Assembly (NCBI RefSeq): GCF_002104515.1
Contig: NZ_NBOE01000005.1
Coordinates: forward strand, 227,216-291,215
Direction: 5' to 3'
Source: Colwellia polaris
GTDB lineage: Bacteria; Pseudomonadota; Gammaproteobacteria; Enterobacterales; Alteromonadaceae
DNA: 64,000 nucleotides
Positions 19,920 to 29,882 of this stretch are shown here, in pieces (positions within the stretch are counted from its first letter, which is position 1; every line of letters begins with the position of its first letter). A program made the translations under genes and the position numbers. The notes beneath the pieces were generated by a model. The model ran no database searches, had not been told where the DNA came from, and saw nothing but the letters and a program-made list of their open reading frames with translations.

Positions 19920-22900
19920 TTAATGCCCTTCAATAACCACTTCGACTCTGCGGTTGTTATATCGACCCGCTTCAGTTTCATTGGTGTCGATAGGTTTAAG
20001 TTCACCATAACCTATTACCGTAATAGCAGATTCAGGTAAATTGCTAGATTGCATAAGAGTTTTTGCAACTATGTTTGCTCTTGATTCTGACAATGGTTGG
20101 TTTGATGTTTGTTTACCACGCCAGTCTGTATGCCCCTCAAGTGTTAAGTTAACTTCGTTATATAACGTTAATTGCTGGGTTATTTCATCAATTTTTTGCT
20201 TATACTCGCTACTGATAGCTGTAGAGTTATTATCAAACTGAATGATAAATTTTTGTGTTACCGGACAGCCTTTTATATTAACAACTAAGCCTTTAGCGGT
20301 ATTTTTACATTGATCTTCTTGGTTCAGAACTCCATCAGCATCTGAATCTGGATTGTTAACTGGTATAATAGTCGTCTGTGCTTTGGGTGCTGTTTTTGAC
20401 ATTGATTCAGAATTTGATTTAACCTTCGGTTTAAGTTTGGTAATTGAGCGAGATAAACTTTTCGCTCGCTTAACTGTTTTACTTTCACCGAAGAACTTGC
20501 TGATAGTTAACCCTAGATAAATCGCATCTTTATCATAGCTGTCAACTTCAAACCGTGTCATCCAACTATCATTAAACCGCCACTGAACTCCGCCGCCGAA
20601 TACAAACTGGCTACTATTAAGTTGATCATGGTATTGTTCAAAGTTACTACTGGAGTCTATCAATGAAACCCCTGCCCTGATAAAAGCATTCCATTCACTC
20701 CCTACTGGCATAAACCAATAACCGGCTTGTGCAGCAATCCCTGTATACTCGACTTTCAAAGTGTCTATAATATTTGGATTAGAATTATTTAAACGCGCTT
20801 CACCTAAGTCGCTATAACTCAACTCAGCAAACCAATGGTCGTTAAATGCATAACCACCATAAAGTTTATAAGAACTGCCATTATTATCGAAGACTTTCCA
20901 GCCGGAGTCATTTTCATTAGGATCAAGAAACGACATACCAAGTGAGCCTGAGAGGTACCAGCACCCCTCATCCTCTAGGTTTTGACAATTTTTCTCAGCT
21001 TGACTAGAAAAACTCATCGATATCAATAAAGCTATTGCCATGAATTGGCGTTTCCTACGCATTACTACCATGAATAACATTCCTCCAATAATTAAAAATC
21101 CACTACTACCTGCACCTTTCAACGTTGACTCAACTTTACGAGGTTCCTGTAAGTTATCGTTGATACCATCATTGTTAAAGTCACCATTTTCTTGGCTGTC
21201 TGATATGCCATCGCCATCACTATCAAGATCTTTATAATTCGGTATTCCATCTCCATCTGAATCTATATCACCCTCTACGTTATCGCTTATCCCATCACCA
21301 TCACTGTCAAGGTCTCGGAAATTTGCTATACCGTCACCATCTATATCAATCAAGTCAAGTGCGTTGTCATCAATGCCATCAAGGTTCGCATCATTGCCAA
21401 GGGTAAAGTCAACATCAATAGCATCATCAATACCATCATTGTCACTGTCTACTCCACTAAGTTGCGCAAGTACTTGTTCTTGTGAATCGTTTATACCATC
21501 AGAATCAGAATCTAAGTCAAGGTAATCAGGTATACCGTCATTATCAGTATCTGCGATAACAAATATATCATCTATACCATCACCATCATTATCTATACCC
21601 CCAGTAGTATCTACATCATAGGCATCATCGATACCATCGCCGTCTGAATCCAGACCTGTAGGTGCAGGTCTATCTGCTTCAAATGCATCTGGTAGTCCAT
21701 CATTATCACTATCAACATCTAAATAGTCTGGTATTCCATCACCGTCACTATCGCCTACGCCTTCAACTATATCTGCGATGCCATCATTATCGTCATCTTT
21801 GTCAACATGTGATGGTATTCCGTCCCCATCATCATCTGTGCCAGGGCTAGTGCCTCGACCACCTGGGTTAGCGTCGTAGCTGTCATAAATCCCATCACCG
21901 TCAATATCATCTGCAGGGTCAATCATGCCATCGTTATTTACATCTAAGCCAGAACCCGGTGTGCCAATAATGTCAAAAACACCATCATTATTACTGTCTA
22001 GGTCGCGATAATCAGGTGTTCCATCACCATCTGTATCTATTGGGCTTATGACTAACACATTAGGATCATCAGCAAAGCCATCACCATTTTCGTCAGTAAC
22101 ACCAGCTTCTTGAGTATCTAACAGGCCATCGTTATCGCTGTCTAGATCATGCATATCTATAATACCGTCTCCATCAGTATCCGTTAAATTGATATCATCA
22201 TCTATACCGTCGTTATTAACGTCCATGCCTCCGGTAAAGTCGATATCAAATGCATCATCAATACCATCCATATCGGCGTCAACACCACTAACATCGGCTT
22301 CAACACCATCGCTAATACCATCGTTATCGCTGTCTAGGTCTAAGTAGTCGGCAATCCCGTCACCATCAGTATCAGTGAAGGTAAGTAAGGCATCATCAAT
22401 ACCATCACCGTCAGCATCAAAACCGCCTGTAACATCAACATCAAAGACGTCATCAATACCATCACCATCAGAATCAGCACCACCAGTTGCATCTACATCA
22501 TATTGATCAGCAATACCGTCTGAGTCTGAATCGATTGCACTTAGCTGCGACTCTACAACATCTGGAACACCGTCATTATCGCTATCTACATCAATATAAT
22601 CAGCTACACCATCATTATCAGAGTCTGTTGGTAATACATCATCATCAATACCATCACCGTTAGTGTCTACACCACCAGTTTGGTCGACATCGAAGCTGTC
22701 ATCTATGCCATCGCCATCAGTGTCGACTCCACTATTACCTGCTTCAAAACCATCGACAATGCCATCATTATCAGAGTCGGTATCTAGATAATTTGGAATA
22801 CCATCCATATCGTCATCGCCAGTACCTTCAACAATATCAGGAATACCGTCACCATCTTCATCTAGACTAGTGTCTAAGTAGTCAGGTGTTCCATCGCCAT

Positions 22901-25900
22901 CACTATCTCCAGCCCCTTCATCAGCGTCGCTAATGCCGTCGCCATCAGAATCACTATCTAAGTAATCAGGAATACCATCTCCATCGGAATCACCATTACC
23001 TTCATCAGCATCATTGATACCATCGTTATCAGAATCACTATCTAAATAATCTGGAATGCCATCACCGTCACTGTCACCGTTGCCCTCGTTTGAGTCATTA
23101 ATGCCATCACCATCAGAGTCATTGTCTAAGTAATCTGGAACACCATCACTATCGGTATCACCATTACCTTCATCTGCATCGCTTATTCCGTCACCATCAG
23201 AGTCATCGTCTAAATAATTAGGAATTCCATCGCCGTCTGTATCACCATTACCTTCATCTGCATCGCTTATTCCGTCACCATCAGAGTCAAGGTCCAGGTA
23301 ATCAGGTGTTCCATCACCATCTGAGTCAACATTGCCTTCAGAAGCATCATGAATACCATCGCCATCTGAGTCGGTATCTAAATAATTAGGGATACCATCA
23401 CCATCGATATCGCCAATTCCCTCATCAGAGTCGTTGATACCATCGCCATCAGAGTCAGTGTCTAAATAATTTGGAATACCATCGCCATCAATATCGCCAT
23501 TCCCCTCGACAACATCAGGAATACCATCACCGTCTGTATCTATATCGCTATCTTGGAAGTCAGGTCTGCCATCTTCGTCGCTATCTGGCAAAGCAATATT
23601 ATCGTCTACACCATCATTATTAGCATCAACGCCACCGGTTTCGTCTACATCAAATGCATCGTCTATACCGTCATTATCACTATCGATACCTGCTGCACCA
23701 GACTCAACACCATCATCTATGCCGTCGCCATCACTATCAGTATCTAAATAGTCAGGAGTACCATCCATGTTAGTATCAGAATTACCTTCTAAAACGTCTG
23801 GTAAACCATCATTATCGCTGTCGGGGTCGAGATAATCAGGACTGTCGTCCATATCTGTATCAACGGGTGCAACGTTGTCATCTATACCATCAAGGTTAGT
23901 ATCTGTGCCGCCGGTTTGGTCTACATCTAAGCTGTCATCAATACCATCACCATCAGTATCATTACCGCTCAAACCTGCTTCAACGCCATCGTTTATACCG
24001 TCATTATCACTGTCGGAATCTAAATGGTCAGGTGTACCGTCACCATCTGAGTCTAGTGCGTATGGGCTGGTATTGTCGTCCATACCATCACCATCGCTAT
24101 CAACACCACCAGTTTGGTCGACATCAAAGGCATCATCGATACCATCACCATCGGTATCTACACCTGTGGCACCATTCTCAAGAACATCAGGTAAGCCATC
24201 ATTATCACTATCAGGGTCTTTGAAATCTGGTATGCCATCGTTATCAGTATCAATTGGCGTTACTGCATCGTCAATACCATCACCATTCGCATCAATTCCG
24301 CCGGTTTCATCAACGTCAAAGTAATCGTCAATACCATCGCCGTCAGTGTCTACTCCGAGAGCACCCGACTCAATGGCATCCGAAATACCGTCATTGTCAC
24401 TGTCTAGATCTTGGAAATCTGGAGCAGTGTCAGTATCACTATTTGCGGGGGACGAATTGTCATCAATACCATCACCATTAGCATCTGTACCACCGGTAAT
24501 ATCTACATCGAAAGCATCGTCAATGCCGTCCATATCAGAATCAACATTTAAAGCACCAGACTCCCAAAAATCAGGAATGCCATCGCCATCACTATCAATA
24601 TCAAGATAATCAGCGGCTAAATCACCATCGGTATTCGCTGCTACAACATTGTCATCAACACCATCACCATTGGTATCAACACCGCCGGTTTGGTCAACAT
24701 CAATCGCATCATCAATACCGTCATTGTCGGTATCATTGCCGCTTGCCACTGCCTCATTCGCATCGGTAATGTTATCGCCGTCTGAATCAGTATCTAAATA
24801 ATCAGCTATACCATCAGCATCACTATCAGTTATACCTGTAGCAGGGTTATTGTCTGCATCGAGGTTAGCATCTTCATTTGCTGTTGCTATACCATCGTTA
24901 TCGTCATCTGGGTCAATTGCATCTATTACACCATCGCCATCACTGTCATTAGGATTATTTACATCACCAACTTCAGAACCATCTGGTATACCATCTTTGT
25001 CGCTATCGTTACTGGTAGGATCAAGGCCAAGGGCAATTTCATCTTCATCACTAATGCCATCACTATCTTGGTCAAAAATAACCACAACTGACGTCGCGTT
25101 CGTATCGTTTCCGGTTGAGTCTTGGCCTGCACCTTGCGCTAAACTAATTGCTACATCGCCGCCGCCATCAGGTGTAACTTCAACGGTATAAGTGTTGCCA
25201 TCAATTATTGTGAAATTCGCTAAAGTAGAGTTTGTGAATTCAACATCACTGACATCAAAGTTTACAACGTCTTCGCTAAACTCGAAGGTCAGTACAAAGG
25301 TATTCGTATTGTTGACCGTGGCAGGCGCATTTAAGATAGACACAATAGGTTGGTCTTCATCTTTATCTGCAGTGAGTTGTGCAGCATTGCCTATATTACC
25401 AAAGGTATCAGTTTGGTTGGCATCAACAACAATTACATCTGTGCCATCAGCTATTGCGCTTATATCGAAGGTAGCATTCCATGTGCCATCAGGATTACAA
25501 GTAACTGCTTGGCTGCTAGGCGAAGCCCCAACAAGATCGACCGTGACATTACCGTCCCCTATAGTACAGGTACCGGTTACAGGGTAGCTCGCTTTATTAA
25601 CAATATTGCCATCGACTAATGTATCAATTACAACAACGGGTAGCGTACTATCTTTATCACTTGCTTGGTTAGCAGTTGTGGTTGTATTACCCGATGCATC
25701 GGTTTGGTTCGCATTAACAACAATATTGTCTTCACCGTCTGCAATTGCACTGACATCAAATGTTGCGCTCCACGTTCCATCTGGATTACACACTACACTT
25801 TGACTAGCAGGGCTTGCTCCCGCTAGCATCACAACAACATTACTATCTCCTATTGAACAAGTACCCGTGACCGGATATGTAGTTACATTATTGGCATTAA

Positions 25901-28900
25901 CTTCAACTAAAGGATCTACCGTCACTGCCGGAACAACCGTGTCTTTATCTGCTGATAATTGCACCGCATTACCCGTATTACCTGAATCATCAGTTTGGTT
26001 TGCATTGGCAACAATGGCATTGGTGCCATCTGCAATTGCCGAAACATTAAAGGTCGCAGTCCATGTTCCGGCTGCGGAACAGGCGACTGCTTGACTACTC
26101 GGGGTTGCACCAGCTATTGAAGTGGTTACGTTACCATCATTTATCGTACACGTACCCGTAATCACATACGCCGAAGCATTACTGGCATTAGCATCGCTGA
26201 GTGCGTTAATCACAACACTCGGTGCAATAATATCTTTATCTGCAGTCGCCTGTGTTGCAGTTCCTGTATTATTAACAGCATCAGTTTGAGTTGCATCAAC
26301 TACAATAGCATTAGTTCCGTCTGCTATCGCACTTACATCAAAAGTGGCTGTCCAAGTTCCACCAGGCGAACAACTTACGGGCTGATTAGCGGGTGTTGCC
26401 CCAGCAATAAACACGGTGACATTACCATCATCAACAGAGCAACTACCACTTACAGTATAAGTACTAGCGTTAGCGGCATTTGCATCGTTTAAGGCATTAA
26501 TACTCACGGTAGGAGGTACAATATCTTTATTCGCACTTTGCTGAGTAGCATTACCGGTATTACCCGCGGTATCAGTTTGGTTTGCATCAGCAACAATTAC
26601 GTTAGTGCCATCTGCAATCGCGCTAACATTAAATGTTGAACTCCATGTACCTGCCCCAGTACAACTTACCGCTTGGCTTGCAGGCGTAGCGCCAGCAACA
26701 GCAACGGTTACATCACCATCGCCAATGGTACATGTGCCGTTTACAGGATAGCTATTTTGATTTGCATTGTTACCTACTGTTAAAGCGTTAATAACAACTG
26801 TAGGTAATACCACATCTTTATTTGCTTCGTCATCAACTGCTGAGTTATTGCCACTTAAATCGGTTTGCTCAACAAATACGGCAATAACATCAGTGCCATC
26901 TGCAATGGCAGTGACATTAGTGGTAGCCGTCCACATACCAGCATTACAAGTAACACGCTGGCGCTCAGGCGTTGCACCTGGTATATACACAGATACTTCT
27001 GTGCCAGCACTTTCACACATGCCAGTTACGTTATAGCTAGCCTGATTCGTAGCATTAGCAGCAGTTAATGAATTTAAAGTTAATGCTGGGCCAGTAGTAT
27101 CTTTATCTGCATTTTTTTGTACGGCACTACCAGAGCTATCATTGGCATCTGCAACAATTACTCCAGTACCATCTGCAATAGGGCTTACATCAAAAGTTGC
27201 CTGCCAAGAGCCATCTGCACATACCGCAGTTTTTGAAGGTAAGCCAGAAATTAACACTGTTACAGGGGTATTAGCGTCAACACAGCTACCATTTATTGTA
27301 TATGCGAATTGATTTTCTGTTGTCGCTTTACCTAAGTTATTCAAAGTTATTGCTGATGTGCTATCTTTATCGGCTGCTTTTTGTGTTGCATTGCCTACAT
27401 TGCTATTTTTATCTGTTTGTGAGGCATTAATAATCACTTGGCCGAAGCCGTTATTAATACTAGAAACATCAAATGTAGCGGTCCAAATACCTTCTGCGCT
27501 ACAAATAGGCGAGCTGGTGATACCCGAAGGCGTACCATCAAAATCATCTACTACAACAGTAACTACACCATCTCCGACGGTACACGTACCTGATATAACA
27601 TAAGCAGTATCATCGGCTGCAGTAACTAATGTTGGATCGTCAATAGTTACCACTGGTGCTGTGGCATCAGCCGCACCAGAAATAACAAAACCATAATCCT
27701 CAACTTCACCTGAATTAAAACTGCCACCAAAGTCGCCAGATGTTAAAGGTGTATTAGAAATACGAATACGGGCAAAGCTATCTCCTGTTTGAGTGCCAGC
27801 AGGAATAGAGTCCCATGCAATGGTGATATCTTCTTCGTAGGTACCTGCAGCAATTTCATCTGTAGCTTCATTTACAACAGCACCAGCGTCTGAAATCTGA
27901 TTAGTAAATTCGTCGGCTTCAAACGACCCATTACCATCAAAGTCAATCCAAGCCCCAATGTAAGCAGTTTGACCATTAAAGGAAGTTACATTGGCTGTTA
28001 TAGCATAGGTTGTATCGGTATCGTCTAACTGTGGGAAAGTGGCAATACCGTCATCAACATCATCTCTTGCTGTACCATTACTATCATCAAAACCATCACG
28101 AAAGCCGTCAATATCACCGCTAGGCTGAGTGCCCAAATGTATGCCTTCTACAATAGTATGGCTTGGGCCAGATGAAGATAAAAGTGTTTGATAAGAGTCT
28201 GGCGCATCGCCTAAATCACCACCTGGCTCTGCACGTAAGCTTTTTGCTCTAAAAAAAGCCCAAGAGTCTAGAGTTGCATCCCCGTCATCGGTAACGCCAA
28301 CAATTACACTCACTTCTTGATTTGGTGTTACTGAAGCACGACAAGTAACTCTTTTAGTAAAACCGTCCATCTCAGTGGTAAAATTTGCGGTACTGACTTC
28401 ACCAGAATTTGCTCCTGGGTCATTATTTATAAACAATTCTGGGTTAATAGAAGGGCCAGCTGTTCCCACTGCAGGAGGAAACTCCCCTGCTCGGTTAACG
28501 GTATCTATACTAAACGCTTGATTATCGGGTGTGAGGGCACAATTTGTACCATCAACCATGATCTTTAGTTTATCATTAAAGCCTGAATTTACATATTCAT
28601 TATATTCTTCTGAGCCAAAAACAAAGTCTAATATCAAGGTATCAAACTCAGGCTCAATTGTGAATTGCAGCTTTGCATGATCAAAGCCAGATTCTTCTAG
28701 CTCATTATCCAATGAAACCGTTCCACTAATAGTAGTACTTTGATTATCTGCAGTATTGGAGCCCCCCGTTGCGACTACCGGCTCGACTGAACCAGTACTG
28801 AGAATAACGCCACTGGAAAAGTCATTATCGCCAGTTGGGTCTAACAAGAAGCCGAAGTTATCGAAGACCCCAACCTGAATATTATCGCCTACAAAGTTTG

Positions 28901-29072
28901 AGCTGGTAATTGTTATCCCACTTCCGGTAAGTCGATTAACCAGATCAGTGGTTGTAATTGTTGAATCATCTTTTTGGGCTACACTTTCTCCTTTAGTTCC
29001 GACAGTTTCTGCCAGAGTAATCCCTGAATTTAATGATAATGTAACCAATACAGCAACTAATGACTTTTGCAT
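19920..29072 (-). CDS. Giant secreted surface protein fused to an OmpA/OprF-type outer-membrane protein
   Basis: 3,050 residues in one uninterrupted frame with a strong AGGAAGGA ribosome site. Order: signal peptide (residues 1-21, ending LAE); choice-of-anchor L domain to about 280 with the hallmark FGSEEYNEYV; a GEVED domain to about 465 (SGEVEDYGFVISG); eight related Ig-like repeats of about 90-97 residues to about 1245, each with two cysteines and WxATFDVSAIADGT; one Big_12-like domain to about 1345; then some 1,290 residues of thrombospondin type-3 calcium repeats (DSDGDGIxD). At about 2650-2676 there is KGAGSSGF, a hydrophobic helix and MRRKRQ, like a C-terminal sorting signal, then a second signal-like segment (2678-2692), a small beta-barrel, one more type-3 repeat and an OmpA C-terminal peptidoglycan-binding domain (EGHTDWRG, LSESRA). 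Likely an adhesin or structural surface protein tied to the cell wall. Confidence 0.88.
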   Translation of the reverse strand: MQKSLVAVLVTLSLNSGITLAETVGTKGESVAQKDDSTITTTDLVNRLTGSGITITSSNFVGDNIQVGVFDNFGFLLDPTGDNDFSSGVILSTGSVEPVVATGGSNTADNQSTTISGTVSLDNELEESGFDHAKLQFTIEPEFDTLILDFVFGSEEYNEYVNSGFNDKLKIMVDGTNCALTPDNQAFSIDTVNRAGEFPPAVGTAGPSINPELFINNDPGANSGEVSTANFTTEMDGFTKRVTCRASVTPNQEVSVIVGVTDDGDATLDSWAFFRAKSLRAEPGGDLGDAPDSYQTLLSSSGPSHTIVEGIHLGTQPSGDIDGFRDGFDDSNGTARDDVDDGIATFPQLDDTDTTYAITANVTSFNGQTAYIGAWIDFDGNGSFEADEFTNQISDAGAVVNEATDEIAAGTYEEDITIAWDSIPAGTQTGDSFARIRISNTPLTSGDFGGSFNSGEVEDYGFVISGAADATAPVVTIDDPTLVTAADDTAYVISGTCTVGDGVVTVVVDDFDGTPSGITSSPICSAEGIWTATFDVSSINNGFGQVIINASQTDKNSNVGNATQKAADKDSTSAITLNNLGKATTENQFAYTINGSCVDANTPVTVLISGLPSKTAVCADGSWQATFDVSPIADGTGVIVADANDSSGSAVQKNADKDTTGPALTLNSLTAANATNQASYNVTGMCESAGTEVSVYIPGATPERQRVTCNAGMWTATTNVTAIADGTDVIAVFVEQTDLSGNNSAVDDEANKDVVLPTVVINALTVGNNANQNSYPVNGTCTIGDGDVTVAVAGATPASQAVSCTGAGTWSSTFNVSAIADGTNVIVADANQTDTAGNTGNATQQSANKDIVPPTVSINALNDANAANASTYTVSGSCSVDDGNVTVFIAGATPANQPVSCSPGGTWTATFDVSAIADGTNAIVVDATQTDAVNNTGTATQATADKDIIAPSVVINALSDANASNASAYVITGTCTINDGNVTTSIAGATPSSQAVACSAAGTWTATFNVSAIADGTNAIVANANQTDDSGNTGNAVQLSADKDTVVPAVTVDPLVEVNANNVTTYPVTGTCSIGDSNVVVMLAGASPASQSVVCNPDGTWSATFDVSAIADGEDNIVVNANQTDASGNTTTTANQASDKDSTLPVVVIDTLVDGNIVNKASYPVTGTCTIGDGNVTVDLVGASPSSQAVTCNPDGTWNATFDISAIADGTDVIVVDANQTDTFGNIGNAAQLTADKDEDQPIVSILNAPATVNNTNTFVLTFEFSEDVVNFDVSDVEFTNSTLANFTIIDGNTYTVEVTPDGGGDVAISLAQGAGQDSTGNDTNATSVVVIFDQDSDGISDEDEIALGLDPTSNDSDKDGIPDGSEVGDVNNPNDSDGDGVIDAIDPDDDNDGIATANEDANLDADNNPATGITDSDADGIADYLDTDSDGDNITDANEAVASGNDTDNDGIDDAIDVDQTGGVDTNGDGVDDNVVAANTDGDLAADYLDIDSDGDGIPDFWESGALNVDSDMDGIDDAFDVDITGGTDANGDGIDDNSSPANSDTDTAPDFQDLDSDNDGISDAIESGALGVDTDGDGIDDYFDVDETGGIDANGDGIDDAVTPIDTDNDGIPDFKDPDSDNDGLPDVLENGATGVDTDGDGIDDAFDVDQTGGVDSDGDGMDDNTSPYALDSDGDGTPDHLDSDSDNDGINDGVEAGLSGNDTDGDGIDDSLDVDQTGGTDTNLDGIDDNVAPVDTDMDDSPDYLDPDSDNDGLPDVLEGNSDTNMDGTPDYLDTDSDGDGIDDGVESGAAGIDSDNDGIDDAFDVDETGGVDANNDGVDDNIALPDSDEDGRPDFQDSDIDTDGDGIPDVVEGNGDIDGDGIPNYLDTDSDGDGINDSDEGIGDIDGDGIPNYLDTDSDGDGIHDASEGNVDSDGDGTPDYLDLDSDGDGISDADEGNGDTDGDGIPNYLDDDSDGDGISDADEGNGDTDSDGVPDYLDNDSDGDGINDSNEGNGDSDGDGIPDYLDSDSDNDGINDADEGNGDSDGDGIPDYLDSDSDGDGISDADEGAGDSDGDGTPDYLDTSLDEDGDGIPDIVEGTGDDDMDGIPNYLDTDSDNDGIVDGFEAGNSGVDTDGDGIDDSFDVDQTGGVDTNGDGIDDDVLPTDSDNDGVADYIDVDSDNDGVPDVVESQLSAIDSDSDGIADQYDVDATGGADSDGDGIDDVFDVDVTGGFDADGDGIDDALLTFTDTDGDGIADYLDLDSDNDGISDGVEADVSGVDADMDGIDDAFDIDFTGGMDVNNDGIDDDINLTDTDGDGIIDMHDLDSDNDGLLDTQEAGVTDENGDGFADDPNVLVISPIDTDGDGTPDYRDLDSNNDGVFDIIGTPGSGLDVNNDGMIDPADDIDGDGIYDSYDANPGGRGTSPGTDDDGDGIPSHVDKDDDNDGIADIVEGVGDSDGDGIPDYLDVDSDNDGLPDAFEADRPAPTGLDSDGDGIDDAYDVDTTGGIDNDGDGIDDIFVIADTDNDGIPDYLDLDSDSDGINDSQEQVLAQLSGVDSDNDGIDDAIDVDFTLGNDANLDGIDDNALDLIDIDGDGIANFRDLDSDGDGISDNVEGDIDSDGDGIPNYKDLDSDGDGISDSQENGDFNNDGINDNLQEPRKVESTLKGAGSSGFLIIGGMLFMVVMRRKRQFMAIALLISMSFSSQAEKNCQNLEDEGCWYLSGSLGMSFLDPNENDSGWKVFDNNGSSYKLYGGYAFNDHWFAELSYSDLGEARLNNSNPNIIDTLKVEYTGIAAQAGYWFMPVGSEWNAFIRAGVSLIDSSSNFEQYHDQLNSSQFVFGGGVQWRFNDSWMTRFEVDSYDKDAIYLGLTISKFFGESKTVKRAKSLSRSITKLKPKVKSNSESMSKTAPKAQTTIIPVNNPDSDADGVLNQEDQCKNTAKGLVVNIKGCPVTQKFIIQFDNNSTAISSEYKQKIDEITQQLTLYNEVNLTLEGHTDWRGKQTSNQPLSESRANIVAKTLMQSSNLPESAITVIGYGELKPIDTNETEAGRYNNRRVEVVIEGH
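21120..25060 (-). repeat. Thrombospondin type-3 repeat-coding tract
   Basis: About 3.9 kb of degenerate repeats coding for aspartate-rich Ca-binding units (DxDxDGxxD with YLD, VDQTGG and SGDxDGIPD variants). Several 40-residue blocks near 22880-23480 are almost identical to one another at the DNA level, which indicates recent duplication. The tract generates many spurious open frames on the opposite strand. Confidence 0.9.
25330..27660 (-). repeat. Eight tandem Ig-like repeat-coding units
   Basis: Units of roughly 270-290 bp, each ending in codons for ADKD/ANKD/SDKD followed by the next strand (VVINAL and similar). All have a cysteine pair (GTCT...C) fit for an intradomain disulfide, and the central AIADGT segment is nearly invariant. 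Later units (toward lower coordinates) are more alike than the first two. Confidence 0.85.
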
Positions 29073-29787
29073 ATAATCCTTCCTGATAATTCATTGTGCA
29101 ATTTCTAAATGAGCTAATACCTTTATGTAACTAAATTAAAAATGTTTAATTTTAAAATTCCCACCTACAGCTAAACCAACATTTATTTTCGGCATACTAT
29201 TATCCACCTCAATCAACTGTTTTAGATTGAAACAAACAAAACTCATTGGCATTTGTGTAAAAGGGAGCGCAAACTAAAGCAATACTTAGGTATGTTTTCA
29301 GCTTACAGGGAGTTAATTGTAACGAAGAGAAGATTTTAATCCGTGTTTGACTCATGACTACTCCATCTGATCATTAGAAACATTTATTCTACAAGCATAA
29401 AATTAATACTAGTAAAGGATTTTCAAATCACAAATTAAAATTCAATTAAATTGTAACCCAGAGATTTATAGTTAATTCAGATGGTTATCTTGGCTACATA
29501 ATCTTGCCTGTAACCATTAGTATTTAAGGATTAATAACAAACATTAGACAATTAACTTATAAATAAACTGATTAAAACCTAGGTTAAATAGTGTCGAAAA
29601 TGGGGGGGATTATTAAAGCTTTTATTGATGAAAGGGAAAGATTCATTATCACTAGCTGATGTACGAATTGATAAAGCATTAATTAAACAGAAATACTGTT
29701 ATGTAGCTGGATAAGTTGATTGCTGGCCAGTGCAAATGGTTAGCCAAAAATTAAATAAAAAAACAAAAGAGCTTGATGCCCCAAAAT
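29073..29787. other. Long intergenic region upstream of the giant gene
   Basis: 715 bases before the FTR1 terminator stem. It must hold the giant gene's promoter, but no clear operator was recognised. It is AT-rich and contains a G7 run near 29603. Short open frames around 29600-29715 have no ribosome site or recognisable product. It might contain decayed coding sequence. Confidence 0.5.
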
Positions 29788-29823
29788 AGGTTAGCTTACT
29801 CAATTTACGTTGTAAGCTAACCT
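29788..29823 (-). terminator. Stem-loop downstream of the FTR1 gene
   Basis: Perfect 12-bp stem AGGTTAGCTTAC / GTAAGCTAACCT with a 12-base loop, 60 bases after the FTR1 stop on the minus strand and followed there by ATTTT. Confidence 0.7.
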
Positions 29824-29882
29824 TTAATTAACGATGTAAACTCGTTCTATTTTTGAATAAAAAGTCTTAGTAACTTATAAAA

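Noticed and set aside
20041..27603. Many plus-strand open frames of 60-150 codons opposite the giant gene (for example 23875-24324)
   Set aside because: They mirror the repetitive minus-strand code, consist of low-complexity Ser/Pro or His/Tyr runs, and lack ribosome sites and family similarity.
29600..29715. Short open frames near the G7 run upstream of the giant gene
   Set aside because: Fewer than 30 codons after any ATG, no ribosome site and no recognisable product.
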